64,000 bases of DNA from Paracoccus contaminans (GTDB lineage: Bacteria > Pseudomonadota > Alphaproteobacteria > Rhodobacterales > Rhodobacteraceae), in assembly GCF_002105555.1 (NCBI RefSeq), contig NZ_CP020612.1, positions 2,875,513-2,939,512 on the forward strand, given 5' to 3'. Shown in pieces: positions 29,428 to 39,572 of the stretch (position 1 is the stretch's first letter; every line of letters starts with the position of its first letter). The notes under the pieces are model-generated. The model did no database searches. It had not been told where the DNA came from and saw only the letters and a program-made list of their open reading frames with translations. The translations under genes were made by a program, and so were the position numbers.

Positions 29428-30012
29428 ATGCCCTTCACCATCGCCATCGACGGACCTGCCGCCTCGGGCAAGGGCACCATCGCCCGCGCCCTCGCGGAAC
29501 GATTCGGCTTTCATCATCTCGACACCGGTCTGCTCTATCGGGCCGTGGGGGCGATGGGCGGCGATCCGATCGCCGCGGCGCAGGCGCTGAGCGCCGACGA
29601 CCTCGCCCGTCCCGACCTGCGCAGCGCCGAGGCCGGTCAGGCCGCCAGCCGCGTTGCCACCATCCCCGAGGTGCGGGCCGCGCTGGTTGACTTTCAGCGC
29701 CGCTTTGCCGCGCGGGCGCCGGGGGCGATCCTTGACGGGCGCGACATCGGCACCGTGATCTGCCCGCAGGCGGCGGTGAAGCTGTTCGTGGTCGCGGCCG
29801 ATCTGACCCGCGCACGGCGCCGCGCGGCCGAGTTGGGCACGGATGTGGAGGAGATGCTGGCCCAGCTGCGCGAACGCGATTCCCGCGATGCCGCCCGCAC
29901 CACCGCGCCCCTGCGCCCGGCCGAGGACGCCGTCACGCTCGACACGACCGCGATGAGCATCGAGGACGCCGCCGCCGCCGCCGTGCGCATCGTGCAATCC
30001 CGCCTTTCGTGA
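29428..30012 (+). CDS. cmk: cytidylate kinase
   Basis: Phosphorylates CMP and dCMP. It has 194 residues, slightly shorter than the usual 210-225. Visible are the Walker A variant GPAASGKGT (residues 9-17), the [11 protein letters not shown] segment, the [12 protein letters not shown] motif and the [22 protein letters not shown] lid/arginine region. No clear ribosome site precedes the ATG. It is upstream of a strong hairpin and convergent with the YqeY-like gene. Confidence 0.94.
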   Translation: MPFTIAIDGPAASGKGTIARALAERFGFHHLDTGLLYRAVGAMGGDPIAAAQALSADDLARPDLRSAEAGQAASRVATIPEVRAALVDFQRRFAARAPGAILDGRDIGTVICPQAAVKLFVVAADLTRARRRAAELGTDVEEMLAQLRERDSRDAARTTAPLRPAEDAVTLDTTAMSIEDAAAAAVRIVQSRLS

Positions 30013-30013
30013 A

Positions 30014-30041
30014 GGGCGGGCACCTTGCCCGGTGCCCGCCC
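30014..30041 (+). terminator. hairpin after cmk
   Basis: A perfect 11-bp stem (GGGCGGGCACC / GGTGCCCGCCC) with a six-base loop begins two bases after the cmk stop. It is probably a transcription terminator and, being symmetrical, could also serve the convergent YqeY-like gene. No T run follows, so it may act with Rho. Confidence 0.6.
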
Positions 30042-30103
30042 GACGGCGCTGCCCGAACGCGGGGCGAATCGCCGCACCAGCGCGGCGGCTGCCTTTTTGC
30101 GTC

Positions 30104-30565
30104 TCAGCTCATCAGCCGCGATTTCACCAGCGCACCGGCGGCGCCAAAGTCCATCTGCCCCGCATGGCGTTCGCGCAGGGCCGCCATGACGCGCCCCATG
30201 TCGCGCACCGATGCCGCGCCCAGATCAGCAACCGCCCGGTCGATCGCATCCGCGATCTCGGCCGGGTCGAGCTGGCGGGGCAGGAATTCCTGGATGATCC
30301 CGATTTCCTGCGTCTCGCGCTCGGCCAGCTCCAGCCGCCCGCCTTCCTCATAGGCGCGGGCCGATTCCTGGCGCTGCCTGACCATCCTGGACAGCAGCGA
30401 GGTGATGTCCTCATCGGCCAGTCCGGCCTGCCCTGCCTCGCCGCGCAGGGCGATCTCGCGGTCCTTGATCGCCGCCCCGATCAGCCGCAGCGTCGAAAGC
30501 CGCACCTGATCCTTGGCGCGCATCGCTTCTTTCGTCGCGTGCTGGATTTTCTCGCGCAGTTCCAT
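30104..30565 (-). CDS. GatB/YqeY domain protein
   Basis: A 153-residue cytoplasmic protein of the YqeY family, related to the tRNA-binding tail of amidotransferase subunit GatB. The start MELREKIQ at 30565 has GAGGA upstream. Family landmarks are RLSTLRLIGAAIKDREIALRG, the EIGIIQEFLPRQL segment and the late DMGRVMAALRERHAGQMDFG. Its exact role is not settled; tRNA-related function is assumed. It is divergent from carA. Confidence 0.92.
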   Translation of the reverse strand: MELREKIQHATKEAMRAKDQVRLSTLRLIGAAIKDREIALRGEAGQAGLADEDITSLLSRMVRQRQESARAYEEGGRLELAERETQEIGIIQEFLPRQLDPAEIADAIDRAVADLGAASVRDMGRVMAALRERHAGQMDFGAAGALVKSRLMS

Positions 30566-30682
30566 GCCGTCCTCGCTGTCTGTCTGCGGTGGGCTTGCCC
30601 CCAACCTCGCGCGATGGTCAAGCCACCTTGACCGCGCCGCCCGCTTCCCTTAGCCATCGACCGATTTTTCCAGGGGTAGTCG

Positions 30683-31834
30683 ATGGAACAGAAACCCACC
30701 GCGTGCCTAGCACTGGCCGACGGGACGATCTTCTATGGCCAGGGCTTCGGCGCGACTGGCGCGGTGGTGGCCGAGCTGGTCTTCAACACCGCCATGACCG
30801 GCTATCAGGAGATCATGACCGATCCCTCATATGCCGCGCAGGTCGTCACCTTTACCTTTCCGCATATCGGCAACACGGGCGTCACGCCCGAGGATGACGA
30901 GGCGTCAGATCCTGTCGCCGCCGGCATCGTGGTCAAGTGGGATCCCTCCGAGCCGTCCAACTGGCGGGCGGCCGGCGATCTTGCCGGGTGGATGGAACGG
31001 CGCGGGCGCATCGGGATCGGCGGCATCGACACGCGCCGCCTGACCCGCGCCATCCGCCAGCAGGGCGCCCCGCATGTGGTTCTGGCGCATGATCCGCAGG
31101 GCAATTTCGATATCGAAGCGCTGGTCGCTCGCGCGCGCGCATGGCCGGGCCTGGTGGGCATGGATCTGGCCCGCGGGGTCAGCTGCGCGCAGAGCTATCG
31201 CTGGGACGAGGGCCTGTGGCGATGGAACGAGGGTTTCGGCGCCCGCGGCACGGGCACCCCTTTCCGCGTCGTTGCCGTCGACTACGGGGCCAAACGGAAC
31301 ATCCTGCGTTCGCTCGCCGAAAGCGGCGCCGATGTGACGGTGCTGCCCGCGACGGCGACGGCCGATGAGATCATGGCACACCAGCCCGAAGGCGTCTTCC
31401 TGTCGAACGGGCCGGGCGATCCGGCCGCGACCGGGGCCTATGCCGTCCCGATGATCCGAAGCCTGCTGGACCATGATCTTCCGATCTTCGGCATTTGCCT
31501 CGGCCATCAGATGCTGGCGCTTGCCCTGGGGGCCAGGACGGTCAAGATGAACCATGGCCATCACGGCGCCAACCACCCCGTCAAGGATGTGGAAACCGGC
31601 AAGGTCGAGATCACCTCGATGAACCACGGTTTCGCGGTTGATGCCCAGACCCTTCCCGAGGGCGTGATCGAAACCCATGTCAGCCTCTTCGACGGCTCGA
31701 ATTGCGGGCTGAGGGTGGCGGAACGGCCGGTCTTTTCGGTCCAGTATCACCCCGAGGCAAGCCCCGGCCCGCAGGACAGCGCCTATCTGTTCCAGCGCTT
31801 CGCCGATGCCATGCAGGCGCGCCGCGGGGGCTGA
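30683..31834 (+). CDS. carA: carbamoyl-phosphate synthase small subunit
   Basis: Glutaminase subunit that feeds ammonia to CarB for arginine and pyrimidine synthesis. It has 383 residues. The N-terminal domain has the GYQEIMTDPSYAAQVVTFT stretch (near residue 37); the C-terminal class I amidotransferase has the nucleophile cysteine in GICLGHQML (near 272) and the YHPEAS histidine/glutamate pair near 356. carB is not adjacent. A CtrA-type box begins 14 bases after the stop and belongs to the next gene. Confidence 0.97.
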   Translation: MEQKPTACLALADGTIFYGQGFGATGAVVAELVFNTAMTGYQEIMTDPSYAAQVVTFTFPHIGNTGVTPEDDEASDPVAAGIVVKWDPSEPSNWRAAGDLAGWMERRGRIGIGGIDTRRLTRAIRQQGAPHVVLAHDPQGNFDIEALVARARAWPGLVGMDLARGVSCAQSYRWDEGLWRWNEGFGARGTGTPFRVVAVDYGAKRNILRSLAESGADVTVLPATATADEIMAHQPEGVFLSNGPGDPAATGAYAVPMIRSLLDHDLPIFGICLGHQMLALALGARTVKMNHGHHGANHPVKDVETGKVEITSMNHGFAVDAQTLPEGVIETHVSLFDGSNCGLRVAERPVFSVQYHPEASPGPQDSAYLFQRFADAMQARRGG

Positions 31835-31847
31835 CCATCCGGCAGGA

Positions 31848-31862
31848 TTAACCTGACCTTAA
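31848..31862. promoter_or_regulatory. CtrA-type box upstream of the MshEN-glycosyltransferase gene
   Basis: TTAA-CCTGACC-TTAA is an exact match to the full CtrA consensus TTAA-N7-TTAA. It ends 46 bases before the start of the glycosyltransferase gene, a normal promoter position. TTAA is very rare in this GC-rich window by eye, so a correctly spaced pair is unlikely to be chance. That CtrA is the regulator is inference from the motif. Confidence 0.7.
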
Positions 31863-31908
31863 GGTTTGGGCGCCATCACGGGGGGCATGCGTCCGCCCGA
31901 GGTGCCCC

Positions 31909-34050
31909 ATGTCTGTCACGAGGATTCGCCGCACCGTCCGGGCAGGCGAAGATCATGCCATGCAGGCCGTTCCGGGTGCCGCAGCGCCGTTCCGGCCGCG
32001 GCCGGCGCAAGGCGGCGACCGCGCCGCGCCCCCCCGCGCCGATGGCCGTGATCACCGGGCGCTGGGCCAGATCCTGCTGGATGACGGGGCGGTTGATCCG
32101 GGCAATCTGCTCAAGGCCCTGATGCTGCACCGCCGTCAGACGGCCAGGCTGGGGGAAATCCTGCTGGCCCATGGCTGGGTCAGCGAAGCGGCGCTGGGCC
32201 GGGCGCTGTCGCAGCAATGGCGCACCAGCCTCATCGACCTTGCCGCGGTGCCGCCCGATACGCGCCTGATCGACCAGGCGGGGGCCGAGTGGTGCCTGTC
32301 GCACAGGCTGGTGCCGTGGCGGCGCACCGGGGGCGTGGCATTCGTCGCCGCAGCCCGCCCCGATGAATTCGAAGCCCTGCGCCCCCAGCTTGAAGCGCGG
32401 CTGGGCCCGGTGCGGATGCTGCTTTGCGGGGAGACCGACTGCACGCGCGCCCTGCTGGCGACGCGCGGGACGGCGCTGATCCGCCGGGCCGAAACCTGCG
32501 TCGCCCCCGACATGTCATGCCGCACCCGCAACGAATTGCGGCTGGGGGCGATCCTGCTGGCGCTGATGGCGGTGCTGGCCATCGGCCTGTGGCTTGCCCC
32601 CGTTGCGGTGCTGGCCGCGCTCAGCGCGCTGACGGTCGGCACGCTGGCCGCGACGACGGCGCTCAAGGCGCTGGCCTTCCGGGCGACGCTGCGCCTGCCG
32701 CCGGCGGCCCGGCCAGGCAGCAGCCGAAAGGATGGGGAACTGCCGGTCATCTCGGTCATGGTCCCCATGTTCCGCGAGGAAAACATCGCCGACCGTCTGG
32801 TGGGCCGGCTCGCCCGGCTCGATTACCCGCGCGAGCTGACCGATATCCTGCTGGTCGTCGAGGAAACCGACCAGGTGACGCGCAACGCGCTGTCAGGCGC
32901 GAGGCTGCCGTTCTGGATGCGGATCGTCACCGTGCCGGACGGGCCGATCCGCACCAAACCGCGGGCGCTGAACTATGCGCTGAACTTCTGCCGCGGCCCG
33001 ATCATCGGCGTCTGGGATGCCGAGGACCGGCCCGAGGCCGACCAGCTTCACAAGATCGCCCGGCATTTCGACCATGCCGGGCCCGAGGTTGCCTGCGTGC
33101 AGGGGGCACTCGATTTCTACAATCCGCGCACCAACTGGCTCGCCCGTTGCTTTACGCTGGAATACTCGGCCTGGTTCCGCGGCGTGCTGCCGGGCCTTGC
33201 GCGCATGGGGCTGGTCGTGCCCTTGGGCGGGACGACCTTCTTCATCCGGCGCAGCGCGCTTGACCATGCAGGCGGGTGGGACAGCTGGAACGTGACCGAG
33301 GATGCCGATCTGGGCATACGCCTGGCCCGCCTCGGCTATCGGACCGAGATCGTGGACACCACCACCCATGAGGAGGCGAACTGCCGGACCGTTCCCTGGA
33401 TCAAGCAGCGGTCGCGCTGGCTCAAGGGATTTGCGATGACCTGGGGCGTGCATATGCGCGATCCGCGGCGCCTGTGGCGCGAAATCGGCCCGGCCCGGAC
33501 GATCGGCTTTCACCTGCAGATGTTCGCGACCGTGCAACAGTTCCTGCTTGCCCCGGTGCTCTGGAGCTTTTGGCTGCTCACGCTCGGGATCGGGCATCCT
33601 CTGGGCGCCATGATGGACGGGCCGGCCGGCATGGCCGTGATCGGCCTGTTCCTTGGGTCCGAGGCGCTTAACCTGTCGATTGCATGCTGGTCGGTGCGCA
33701 GGACGCATCGCCCGCTGATGCCCTGGGCGCCGATGCTGCCGCTGTATTTCGCGCTGGCCTGCCTTGCCGCGTGGAAGGCCGCCTATGAGATCGTGGTCAA
33801 GCCGTTCTACTGGGACAAGACGGTGCATGGCGTCTTTGACCAGACCGCCGACGAGATCGCAGAGCCGCAGGCCCCTGCGGCGGCCATGATCCCGGTGCTG
33901 GCAGTTGCAGGCGGGCACGAGGCGGAAGCCGTGCAGCGCGGCCTGCGGGCGCCTGACGGGGGCCTGATCGTCTCCTTGCCCGGCACAGCCGCGGGGTATG
34001 GAACGGCCCCGGCGGCGATGCAGGTGCCTTTCGCCGGGCGCATCGGCTGA
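31909..34050 (+). CDS. membrane glycosyltransferase family 2 with N-terminal MshEN-like domain
   Basis: A 713-residue polytopic protein, probably a polysaccharide synthase. Residues about 50-103 form two tandem MshEN/GspE-N motifs: the second, R80-L-G-xx-L...G89...L96...L100..Q103, is canonical; the first has Ala and His where Arg and Gln are usual. MshEN domains in other proteins bind cyclic-di-GMP. Two membrane helices follow (about 211-252), then a GT2 domain with DAED (370-373), TEDAD (463-467) and QRSRW (500-504), the processive cellulose-synthase-like set. More helices close the protein. GAGG precedes the ATG. A CtrA-type box lies upstream. Product unknown. Confidence 0.88.
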   Translation: MSVTRIRRTVRAGEDHAMQAVPGAAAPFRPRPAQGGDRAAPPRADGRDHRALGQILLDDGAVDPGNLLKALMLHRRQTARLGEILLAHGWVSEAALGRALSQQWRTSLIDLAAVPPDTRLIDQAGAEWCLSHRLVPWRRTGGVAFVAAARPDEFEALRPQLEARLGPVRMLLCGETDCTRALLATRGTALIRRAETCVAPDMSCRTRNELRLGAILLALMAVLAIGLWLAPVAVLAALSALTVGTLAATTALKALAFRATLRLPPAARPGSSRKDGELPVISVMVPMFREENIADRLVGRLARLDYPRELTDILLVVEETDQVTRNALSGARLPFWMRIVTVPDGPIRTKPRALNYALNFCRGPIIGVWDAEDRPEADQLHKIARHFDHAGPEVACVQGALDFYNPRTNWLARCFTLEYSAWFRGVLPGLARMGLVVPLGGTTFFIRRSALDHAGGWDSWNVTEDADLGIRLARLGYRTEIVDTTTHEEANCRTVPWIKQRSRWLKGFAMTWGVHMRDPRRLWREIGPARTIGFHLQMFATVQQFLLAPVLWSFWLLTLGIGHPLGAMMDGPAGMAVIGLFLGSEALNLSIACWSVRRTHRPLMPWAPMLPLYFALACLAAWKAAYEIVVKPFYWDKTVHGVFDQTADEIAEPQAPAAAMIPVLAVAGGHEAEAVQRGLRAPDGGLIVSLPGTAAGYGTAPAAMQVPFAGRIG

Positions 34051-34169
34051 TCCGCGTTCAAGAGCCGGCCGTCAGAATATCGCGCCAGCCGAACAGAAAA
34101 AATGCCTCTGCCTGCGCCGGCGCCGTTCCCTCTTGCCTGCCGGACCGGCTGATCCGCGCCCGCCAGCCG

Positions 34170-36398
34170 TCAGAACAGGGAACCCTGGTCGGGAGGCGAG
34201 GAGGTCCTGGCCCGGCGGCGCGGCAGGGGTGCAGGGGGATGCGCTGCCGCCCCCCGCCCCGGATCGCCGCCACTTTGCCCAGCGGCGCCCTGCTCTGGCC
34301 CAGCCTTATCCCCTCGTCCGGCAGCACGCTGCGTTGACCCCGCCTCATCGCCACGCCCGGCAGCACGCTGCGTTGACCCCGCCTCATCCTCACGCCCGGC
34401 GGCACCCTGCCTTGGCCACGCCCCATCGCCCGGCCCGGCAGCACCCTGCTCCGGCCGTGCCGGCTCATCGTTTGGCAACACCGCATCGTCCTCTGGCGTT
34501 GCCGCATCATCCGCCGGCGGCCCGCCAGGGTGGCCGGACCTTGCCGACCCGCGGCCCGGCGCCCGATCGCTCTCTGCAAAGGCTGCGGCGCCGCGCTCCG
34601 CTACGGCCCCGCGCTGCCGCCGGGCCGTGCGGCCATTTCCCGGCACGCCCGCCTTTCCGGCCGGCGCAGGATCGCCTGCTTCTTGGCCTGCCTTGCCGGG
34701 CTGCACCTTCTCGGGCGCAAGGGGCGGAGCAGGGTCGGGCGCGCCCGTGCCACCCGCCGGTCCATCGGCCGGGACAGGGATCGCGCGAACCTGTCCGCTC
34801 GCGAACTCGATATCCAGCCATGGCTGGCCCGCCGCAGCACTGGCCGACGTGACCAGCCCCTCGCGGCCGCGCACGATGGCAAAGCCGCGGCGCAACGTCT
34901 CGGTATGGCCCAGCGTCTGGCGCAGCCGATCCAGCCGGTCCACCGCATCGCGGCGCCGGGTTATGATAACCTGCGCCGCGGCGGCCAGTCGGCGCGAGAC
35001 TGCCGCCAGCGCCTTGCCGGCCTCGGCCAGATCGGCCTGCGCCTCGCGCTCGGCCCGGCGGCGCGCGGCCGTCAGGCGGCCGTTCAGGCCGTCAAGGCGC
35101 AGGCGGCCCGCCTGCACGCGCCGTCCCAGGGCCGGGGCCAGCCGTCCCGACTGTCCCTCCAGCCGCCGGCCGGCGGCGCTTACGGCCAGCCGGACCGCCG
35201 CGGGCCGCACCGCTGGAAGCCTGTTGTGCCGGGCCTGGGCAGATCTGCGGATCGCCTGGTCCAGCGCCAGGCCAGAACGGCCAAGCGCCGCTGTCCGGTC
35301 GGCCATGAAGCTGCGCAGGGCATAAAGCGGCAGGCTCTGCGCCTCGGCCTGGCGGCGGCGGTCGCGCACAAAGCCGCGCAGCACCGGCTCCAGCCGGGGT
35401 GCCGTCAGGTCAAGCCGCTGCCGCGCCGCCTCGGCCGCCGCCTGCGGCCGCCCCAGCGCCCGGCCCAGATCGCCCAGCCGCTGGGCGGGGCGGTCGATGC
35501 GCGCCTGCATCGAGCGCCACAGCCGCGCCTGGCTGTCGGCAAGGCGCGCCCCCAGTTCGGCCAGCACCGGCACCGCCATCTCGGCCGCCGCCGTCGGTGT
35601 CGGGGCACGCAGGTCGGCGGCATGGTCGATCAGCGTCGTATCCGTCTCATGCCCCACGGCCGAAATCAGGGGGATCGTCCCCGCCGCGACCGCGCGCACC
35701 ACCGCCTCGTCATTGAAGCCCCACAGATCCTCGACCGACCCGCCGCCCCGCGCCACGATGATCAGGTCGGGCCGCGCCACCGGCCCGCCCGCAGGCAGCG
35801 CATTCAGCGCACGGATCGCCTGCGCGACCTGGGGTGCCGACTGCGGCCCCTGCACCGCCACCGGCCAGATCAGCACCCGGCTGGGAAAGCGGTCGCGCAG
35901 GCGGTGCAGGATATCGCGGATCACCGCACCCGAGGGCGAGGTCACGACCGCGATCACACCCGGCAGATAGGGGATCGGGCGCTTGCGTGCGGCATCGAAC
36001 AGCCCTTCGGCCGCCAGCAGGCGCCGCCGCTGGTCCAGCATTGCCATCAGCGCGCCAAGGCCGGCCGGCTCAATCGATTCGACGAGCAGTTGATACTTGG
36101 ACTGGCCCGGGAAGGTCGTCAGGCGGCCGCTGACGATCACCTCCAGCCCTTCCTCGGGCCGATGCGGCAGCTTGCCCGCGACATCGCGCCAGCAGACTGC
36201 CGCCAGCACGGCACGGTCGTCCTTGAGATCGAAATACAGATGCCCCGACGAGGGGCGCGACACCCGCCCCACCTCGCCGCGCACCCGGACGCGCCCGAAC
36301 TCGCCCTCGACCATCCGGCGGACCGCGCCCGACAGTTCGGACACGGTCATCGCGGGCGCATTGCCCGGACCCGGCGCGCTATCCTCGAAAAGCTCCAT
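34170..36398 (-). CDS. xseA: exodeoxyribonuclease VII large subunit with a long repeat-bearing C-terminal tail
   Basis: Large subunit of exonuclease VII, which degrades single-stranded DNA. The start [10 protein letters not shown] at 36398 places the OB-fold domain ([19 protein letters not shown], then [11 protein letters not shown]) at the usual point. The nuclease core has [36 protein letters not shown] and [13 protein letters not shown]. The core ends near residue 540; about 200 more residues of Pro/Gly/Ala-rich sequence follow, including five 13-residue repeats, before the tip DQGSLF. At 742 residues it is far longer than the family norm of about 400-550. xseB is not adjacent. Confidence 0.95.
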   Translation of the reverse strand: MELFEDSAPGPGNAPAMTVSELSGAVRRMVEGEFGRVRVRGEVGRVSRPSSGHLYFDLKDDRAVLAAVCWRDVAGKLPHRPEEGLEVIVSGRLTTFPGQSKYQLLVESIEPAGLGALMAMLDQRRRLLAAEGLFDAARKRPIPYLPGVIAVVTSPSGAVIRDILHRLRDRFPSRVLIWPVAVQGPQSAPQVAQAIRALNALPAGGPVARPDLIIVARGGGSVEDLWGFNDEAVVRAVAAGTIPLISAVGHETDTTLIDHAADLRAPTPTAAAEMAVPVLAELGARLADSQARLWRSMQARIDRPAQRLGDLGRALGRPQAAAEAARQRLDLTAPRLEPVLRGFVRDRRRQAEAQSLPLYALRSFMADRTAALGRSGLALDQAIRRSAQARHNRLPAVRPAAVRLAVSAAGRRLEGQSGRLAPALGRRVQAGRLRLDGLNGRLTAARRRAEREAQADLAEAGKALAAVSRRLAAAAQVIITRRRDAVDRLDRLRQTLGHTETLRRGFAIVRGREGLVTSASAAAGQPWLDIEFASGQVRAIPVPADGPAGGTGAPDPAPPLAPEKVQPGKAGQEAGDPAPAGKAGVPGNGRTARRQRGAVAERGAAAFAESDRAPGRGSARSGHPGGPPADDAATPEDDAVLPNDEPARPEQGAAGPGDGAWPRQGAAGREDEAGSTQRAAGRGDEAGSTQRAAGRGDKAGPEQGAAGQSGGDPGRGAAAHPPAPLPRRRARTSSPPDQGSLF
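34282..34476 (-). repeat. five tandem 39-bp repeats inside xseA
   Basis: Units begin at 34282, 34321, 34360, 34399 and 34438, an exact 39-base period. The second and third are nearly identical and the outer ones diverge. Each encodes 13 residues of the pattern [13 protein letters not shown]. The period is a multiple of three, so copy-number change keeps the frame. It lies at about residues 641-706 of the xseA product. Confidence 0.9.
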
Positions 36399-36511
36399 GC
36401 CCAAGGATGTCGCCCAGCGGCGGCGCGGGTTCAAGCGGCTTCTCGGGGGGCGCAAAGCCTTGCCGCAGGGCCGGCGGCATCCTAAAGCCCTGCTGCGGCA
36501 CGGAGGCGGCA

Positions 36512-37774
36512 ATGAACATCCTGATCCTCGGAAGCGGCGGGCGCGAACACGCACTCGCCTGGGCGATCCGCCAGAACCCCAAATGCGACCGGCTGATCGT
36601 CGCGCCCGGCAATGCCGGGATCGCCGCCCTGGCCCGTTGTGCCCAGCTTGCCATCACCGACGGGGCAGCGGTCACGGCCTTCTGCGAGGGCCATGCGATC
36701 GACCTGGTCGTGATCGGCCCCGAAGGGCCGCTGGCCGCGGGGGTCGCGGATACGCTGCGCGCCGCAGGGGTGGCGGTTTTCGGCCCCTCGCGCGCGGCCG
36801 CCATGCTCGAGGCATCCAAGGCTTTCACCAAGGAGATCTGCGACGCCTGCGGGGCGCCTACCGCCGGCTGGGCGCGTTTCACCGACGCCGCCGCCGCCCG
36901 CGCCCATGTGGCCCGCACCGGCGCCCCCATCGTGATCAAGGCCGACGGCCTGGCCGCCGGCAAGGGCGTGACCGTCGCCATGACCCTGCCCGAGGCCGAA
37001 GCTGCCATCGACGCGGCCTTGGGCGGCGCCTTCGGCGCAGCCGGCGCCGCGGTCGTGATCGAGGAATTCATGCCCGGCGAGGAAGCCAGCTTTTTTGTGC
37101 TGGTCGATGGAACGACCTGCCTCGCCATCGGCACCGCGCAGGATCACAAGCGCGCGGGCGAAGGCGACACCGGGCCCAATACCGGCGGCATGGGCGCCTA
37201 TTCCCCCGCCCCCGTCCTGACCCCGGCCATCCAGGCGCAGGTCATGGACGAGATCATCCGCCCCACGGTGGCCGAAATGGCCCGCCGCGGCACCCCCTTC
37301 CAGGGCGTCCTTTACGCCGGGCTGATGATTGAGGACGGGCGCGCCCGGCTGGTGGAATACAATGTCCGCTTCGGCGATCCGGAATGTCAGGTGCTGATGA
37401 TGCGGCTGGGCGCGCAGGCGCTTGACCTGATCCATGCCTGCGCCGAGGGAAGGCTGTCAGAGCTTTGCGTCACCTGGGCCGATGATCATGCGCTGACGGT
37501 GGTGCTGGCCGCGCAGGGCTATCCCGGCGAGTATGCCAAGGGCAGCGTCATCGGCGGGCTTGCCGAGCTGCCGGAAGACTCGGCCCGGATGATGTTCCAT
37601 GCCGGCACAGCCGAACGCGACGGGCAGATCGTGGCAGACGGGGGGCGCGTGCTGAATGCAACGGGCCGGGGCGCGACCCTGGCCGAGGCGCGGGCGCGCG
37701 CCTATGATCTTGCCGGCAGGGTGGACTGGCCGCAGGGCTTCATGCGCCGCGATATCGGCTGGCGCGCGCTATAG
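36512..37774 (+). CDS. purD: phosphoribosylamine-glycine ligase
   Basis: Joins glycine to phosphoribosylamine in purine synthesis. It has 420 residues; GGAGG lies upstream of the ATG at 36512. Landmarks are [17 protein letters not shown] at the N-terminus, the ATP-grasp [15 protein letters not shown] near residue 140, [21 protein letters not shown] near 220 and the metal site [14 protein letters not shown]. It is divergent from xseA and convergent with prs, another purine-related gene. Confidence 0.97.
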   Translation: MNILILGSGGREHALAWAIRQNPKCDRLIVAPGNAGIAALARCAQLAITDGAAVTAFCEGHAIDLVVIGPEGPLAAGVADTLRAAGVAVFGPSRAAAMLEASKAFTKEICDACGAPTAGWARFTDAAAARAHVARTGAPIVIKADGLAAGKGVTVAMTLPEAEAAIDAALGGAFGAAGAAVVIEEFMPGEEASFFVLVDGTTCLAIGTAQDHKRAGEGDTGPNTGGMGAYSPAPVLTPAIQAQVMDEIIRPTVAEMARRGTPFQGVLYAGLMIEDGRARLVEYNVRFGDPECQVLMMRLGAQALDLIHACAEGRLSELCVTWADDHALTVVLAAQGYPGEYAKGSVIGGLAELPEDSARMMFHAGTAERDGQIVADGGRVLNATGRGATLAEARARAYDLAGRVDWPQGFMRRDIGWRAL

Positions 37775-37779
37775 CGCGC
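37764..37779. repeat. 16-base perfect palindrome across the purD stop codon
   Basis: GCGCGCTATAGCGCGC is self-complementary and contains the last codons and TAG stop of purD. It could fold as a short hairpin ending transcription between purD and the convergent prs, but no T run follows. Confidence 0.5.
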
Positions 37780-37847
37780 CGGTCACGCGGGCGGGGCCGG
37801 ATACCCTGTGCCAGCCATCCCGCGGCCCGCGGGCGGCCCCGGCTATG

Positions 37848-38867
37848 TCAGACGGCGGCATACATGCCTTCGTAAACCGGCTGCAGCGTATCCAGCTCGA
37901 ACAGCGATGAAACCGAGGTGCCGTTCCAGATCGACATGATCGCCTGCGCGAACAGGGGCGCGGTCGGCACCACGCGGATATTGCGGGCGTTGCGCACCGG
38001 CTCGGGCTGATGGATCGAATCGGTGATGACCAGCGATTTCATCGCCGAAGTCTCGATCCGCTCGACCGCGGGGCCGGACAGCACGCCATGGGTGATATAG
38101 GCGTGAACCTCGAGCGCGCCGTGATTGACCAGCAGTTGCGCGGCCTTGACCAGCGTGCCGGCCGTGTCGCAGATGTCATCGACGATGATGCAGGTCTTGC
38201 CCTCGACATCGCCGATCACGGTCATCTCGGCGATCTCGCCCGCCTTTTCGCGCCGCTTGTCCACGATCGCCATGGGCGCGTTGATGCGCGTCGCGATCTC
38301 GCGCGCGCGCGCGACCCCGCCTACATCGGGCGAGACGACCATCAGATCATCGCCCCGGCCTTTGAACTGGTGGAGGATGTCCAGCGCGAACACCGGCGCG
38401 GCATAAAGATTGTCCACCGGGATGTCGAAGAAGCCCTGGATCTGCGCAGCATGCAGGTCCAGCGTCAGCACCCGGTCCACGCCCGCCTCTGTCAGCAGAT
38501 TGGCGACCAGCTTGGCGCTGATCGGGGTGCGGGCCTTGGCGCGCCGGTCCTGACGGGCATAACCGAAATACGGGATCACCGCCGTGATCCGGTTGGCCGA
38601 GCTGCGCCGCAGCGCGTCGGCCATGATCAGCAGCTCCATCAGGTTGTCATTCGCCGGGTTCGATGTCGGCTGGATGATATACATGTCCTCGCCGCGCACG
38701 TTTTCATACACTTCGACGAAGATTTCCTGGTCGTTGAAGCGTTCGACCCGCGCATCCACGGGCGTGACGTTCATGCCGCGATGCATCGACATCCGCCGCG
38801 CGATGGCCAGCGCCAACGGGCGGTTGGCGTTGCCGGCGATCAGCTTGGGTTCAGTCATGGCGGGCAT
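37848..38867 (-). CDS. prs: ribose-phosphate pyrophosphokinase
   Basis: Makes PRPP, the precursor of purines, pyrimidines, histidine and tryptophan. It has 339 residues from ATG at 38867, with GAGGA at short spacing; ATG at 38858 (MTEPKL) is an alternative. Landmarks are [15 protein letters not shown], the [21 protein letters not shown] loop, [19 protein letters not shown] and the PRPP-binding [14 protein letters not shown]. Confidence 0.96.
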   Translation of the reverse strand: MPAMTEPKLIAGNANRPLALAIARRMSMHRGMNVTPVDARVERFNDQEIFVEVYENVRGEDMYIIQPTSNPANDNLMELLIMADALRRSSANRITAVIPYFGYARQDRRAKARTPISAKLVANLLTEAGVDRVLTLDLHAAQIQGFFDIPVDNLYAAPVFALDILHQFKGRGDDLMVVSPDVGGVARAREIATRINAPMAIVDKRREKAGEIAEMTVIGDVEGKTCIIVDDICDTAGTLVKAAQLLVNHGALEVHAYITHGVLSGPAVERIETSAMKSLVITDSIHQPEPVRNARNIRVVPTAPLFAQAIMSIWNGTSVSSLFELDTLQPVYEGMYAAV

Positions 38868-38978
38868 GTCGTCCTCGGGCGCAACAGGCAGGGAACAGGG
38901 CGGGATTCGCCTGATTGCGCCCCGCTTAGCACCGCGCTAGCGTCCCGGCAAACGGCCCGGCGGGCCGACGGGGGCGAC

Positions 38979-39572
38979 ATGGCCGCGATCGACTACTACT
39001 TCGGCACCTTCAGTTCCTATGCCTATCTGGCCGGCGACCGCCTGGAACAGATCGCGGCGCGGCATGGGGCGCAGATCACCTATCGGCCCGTGGATCTGTT
39101 CCAGCTGTTCGACCGGACGGGGGGCCAGCGGCCCGCGGACCGGCACCCGGCGCGCCTTGCCTATCGGCGCCAGGAACTGAGCCGCTGGTCGCGGCTTCTG
39201 GGGATGGAGCTGAACATCGACACACCGCCTGCCAACCCCGCGCCCTCGTCTTACGCCATCATCGCCGCGCAGGAACAGGGCGGCGGCGATGTGGGCGCGC
39301 TGGTGCGGGCGATCCTGCGCGCCCACTGGGCCGAAGGGCGCGACATCGCCGACGATGCCGTCATCGGCGATGCGCTGGCCGGGGCGGGGTTCGATCCCGC
39401 ACTGGCCGGCAGGGGCCTGTTCACAGGGGCCGAGATCTATGCCCGCAATCTCGACCGGGCGGTGGCGGCGGGGGTGTTCGGCTCACCCTTCTATGTCGTG
39501 GCCGATAGCGGGCAGATGTTCTGGGGACAGGATCGGCTGGACCTTCTCGACCGGCATCTGGCGGGCCTGTGA
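38979..39572 (+). CDS. DsbA-like thioredoxin-fold protein, 2-hydroxychromene-2-carboxylate isomerase family
   Basis: A 197-residue glutathione-S-transferase kappa-type protein. The N-terminus DYYFGTFSSYAYLAGDRL and the cis-proline motif VFGSPFYVV followed by GQDRLDLLDRHL are typical. The family isomerises aromatic intermediates using glutathione, but many members have unknown substrates. No aromatic pathway genes are nearby. The end overlaps the following hydrolase gene (GTGA), implying a functional pair. Confidence 0.85.
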   Translation: MAAIDYYFGTFSSYAYLAGDRLEQIAARHGAQITYRPVDLFQLFDRTGGQRPADRHPARLAYRRQELSRWSRLLGMELNIDTPPANPAPSSYAIIAAQEQGGGDVGALVRAILRAHWAEGRDIADDAVIGDALAGAGFDPALAGRGLFTGAEIYARNLDRAVAAGVFGSPFYVVADSGQMFWGQDRLDLLDRHLAGL

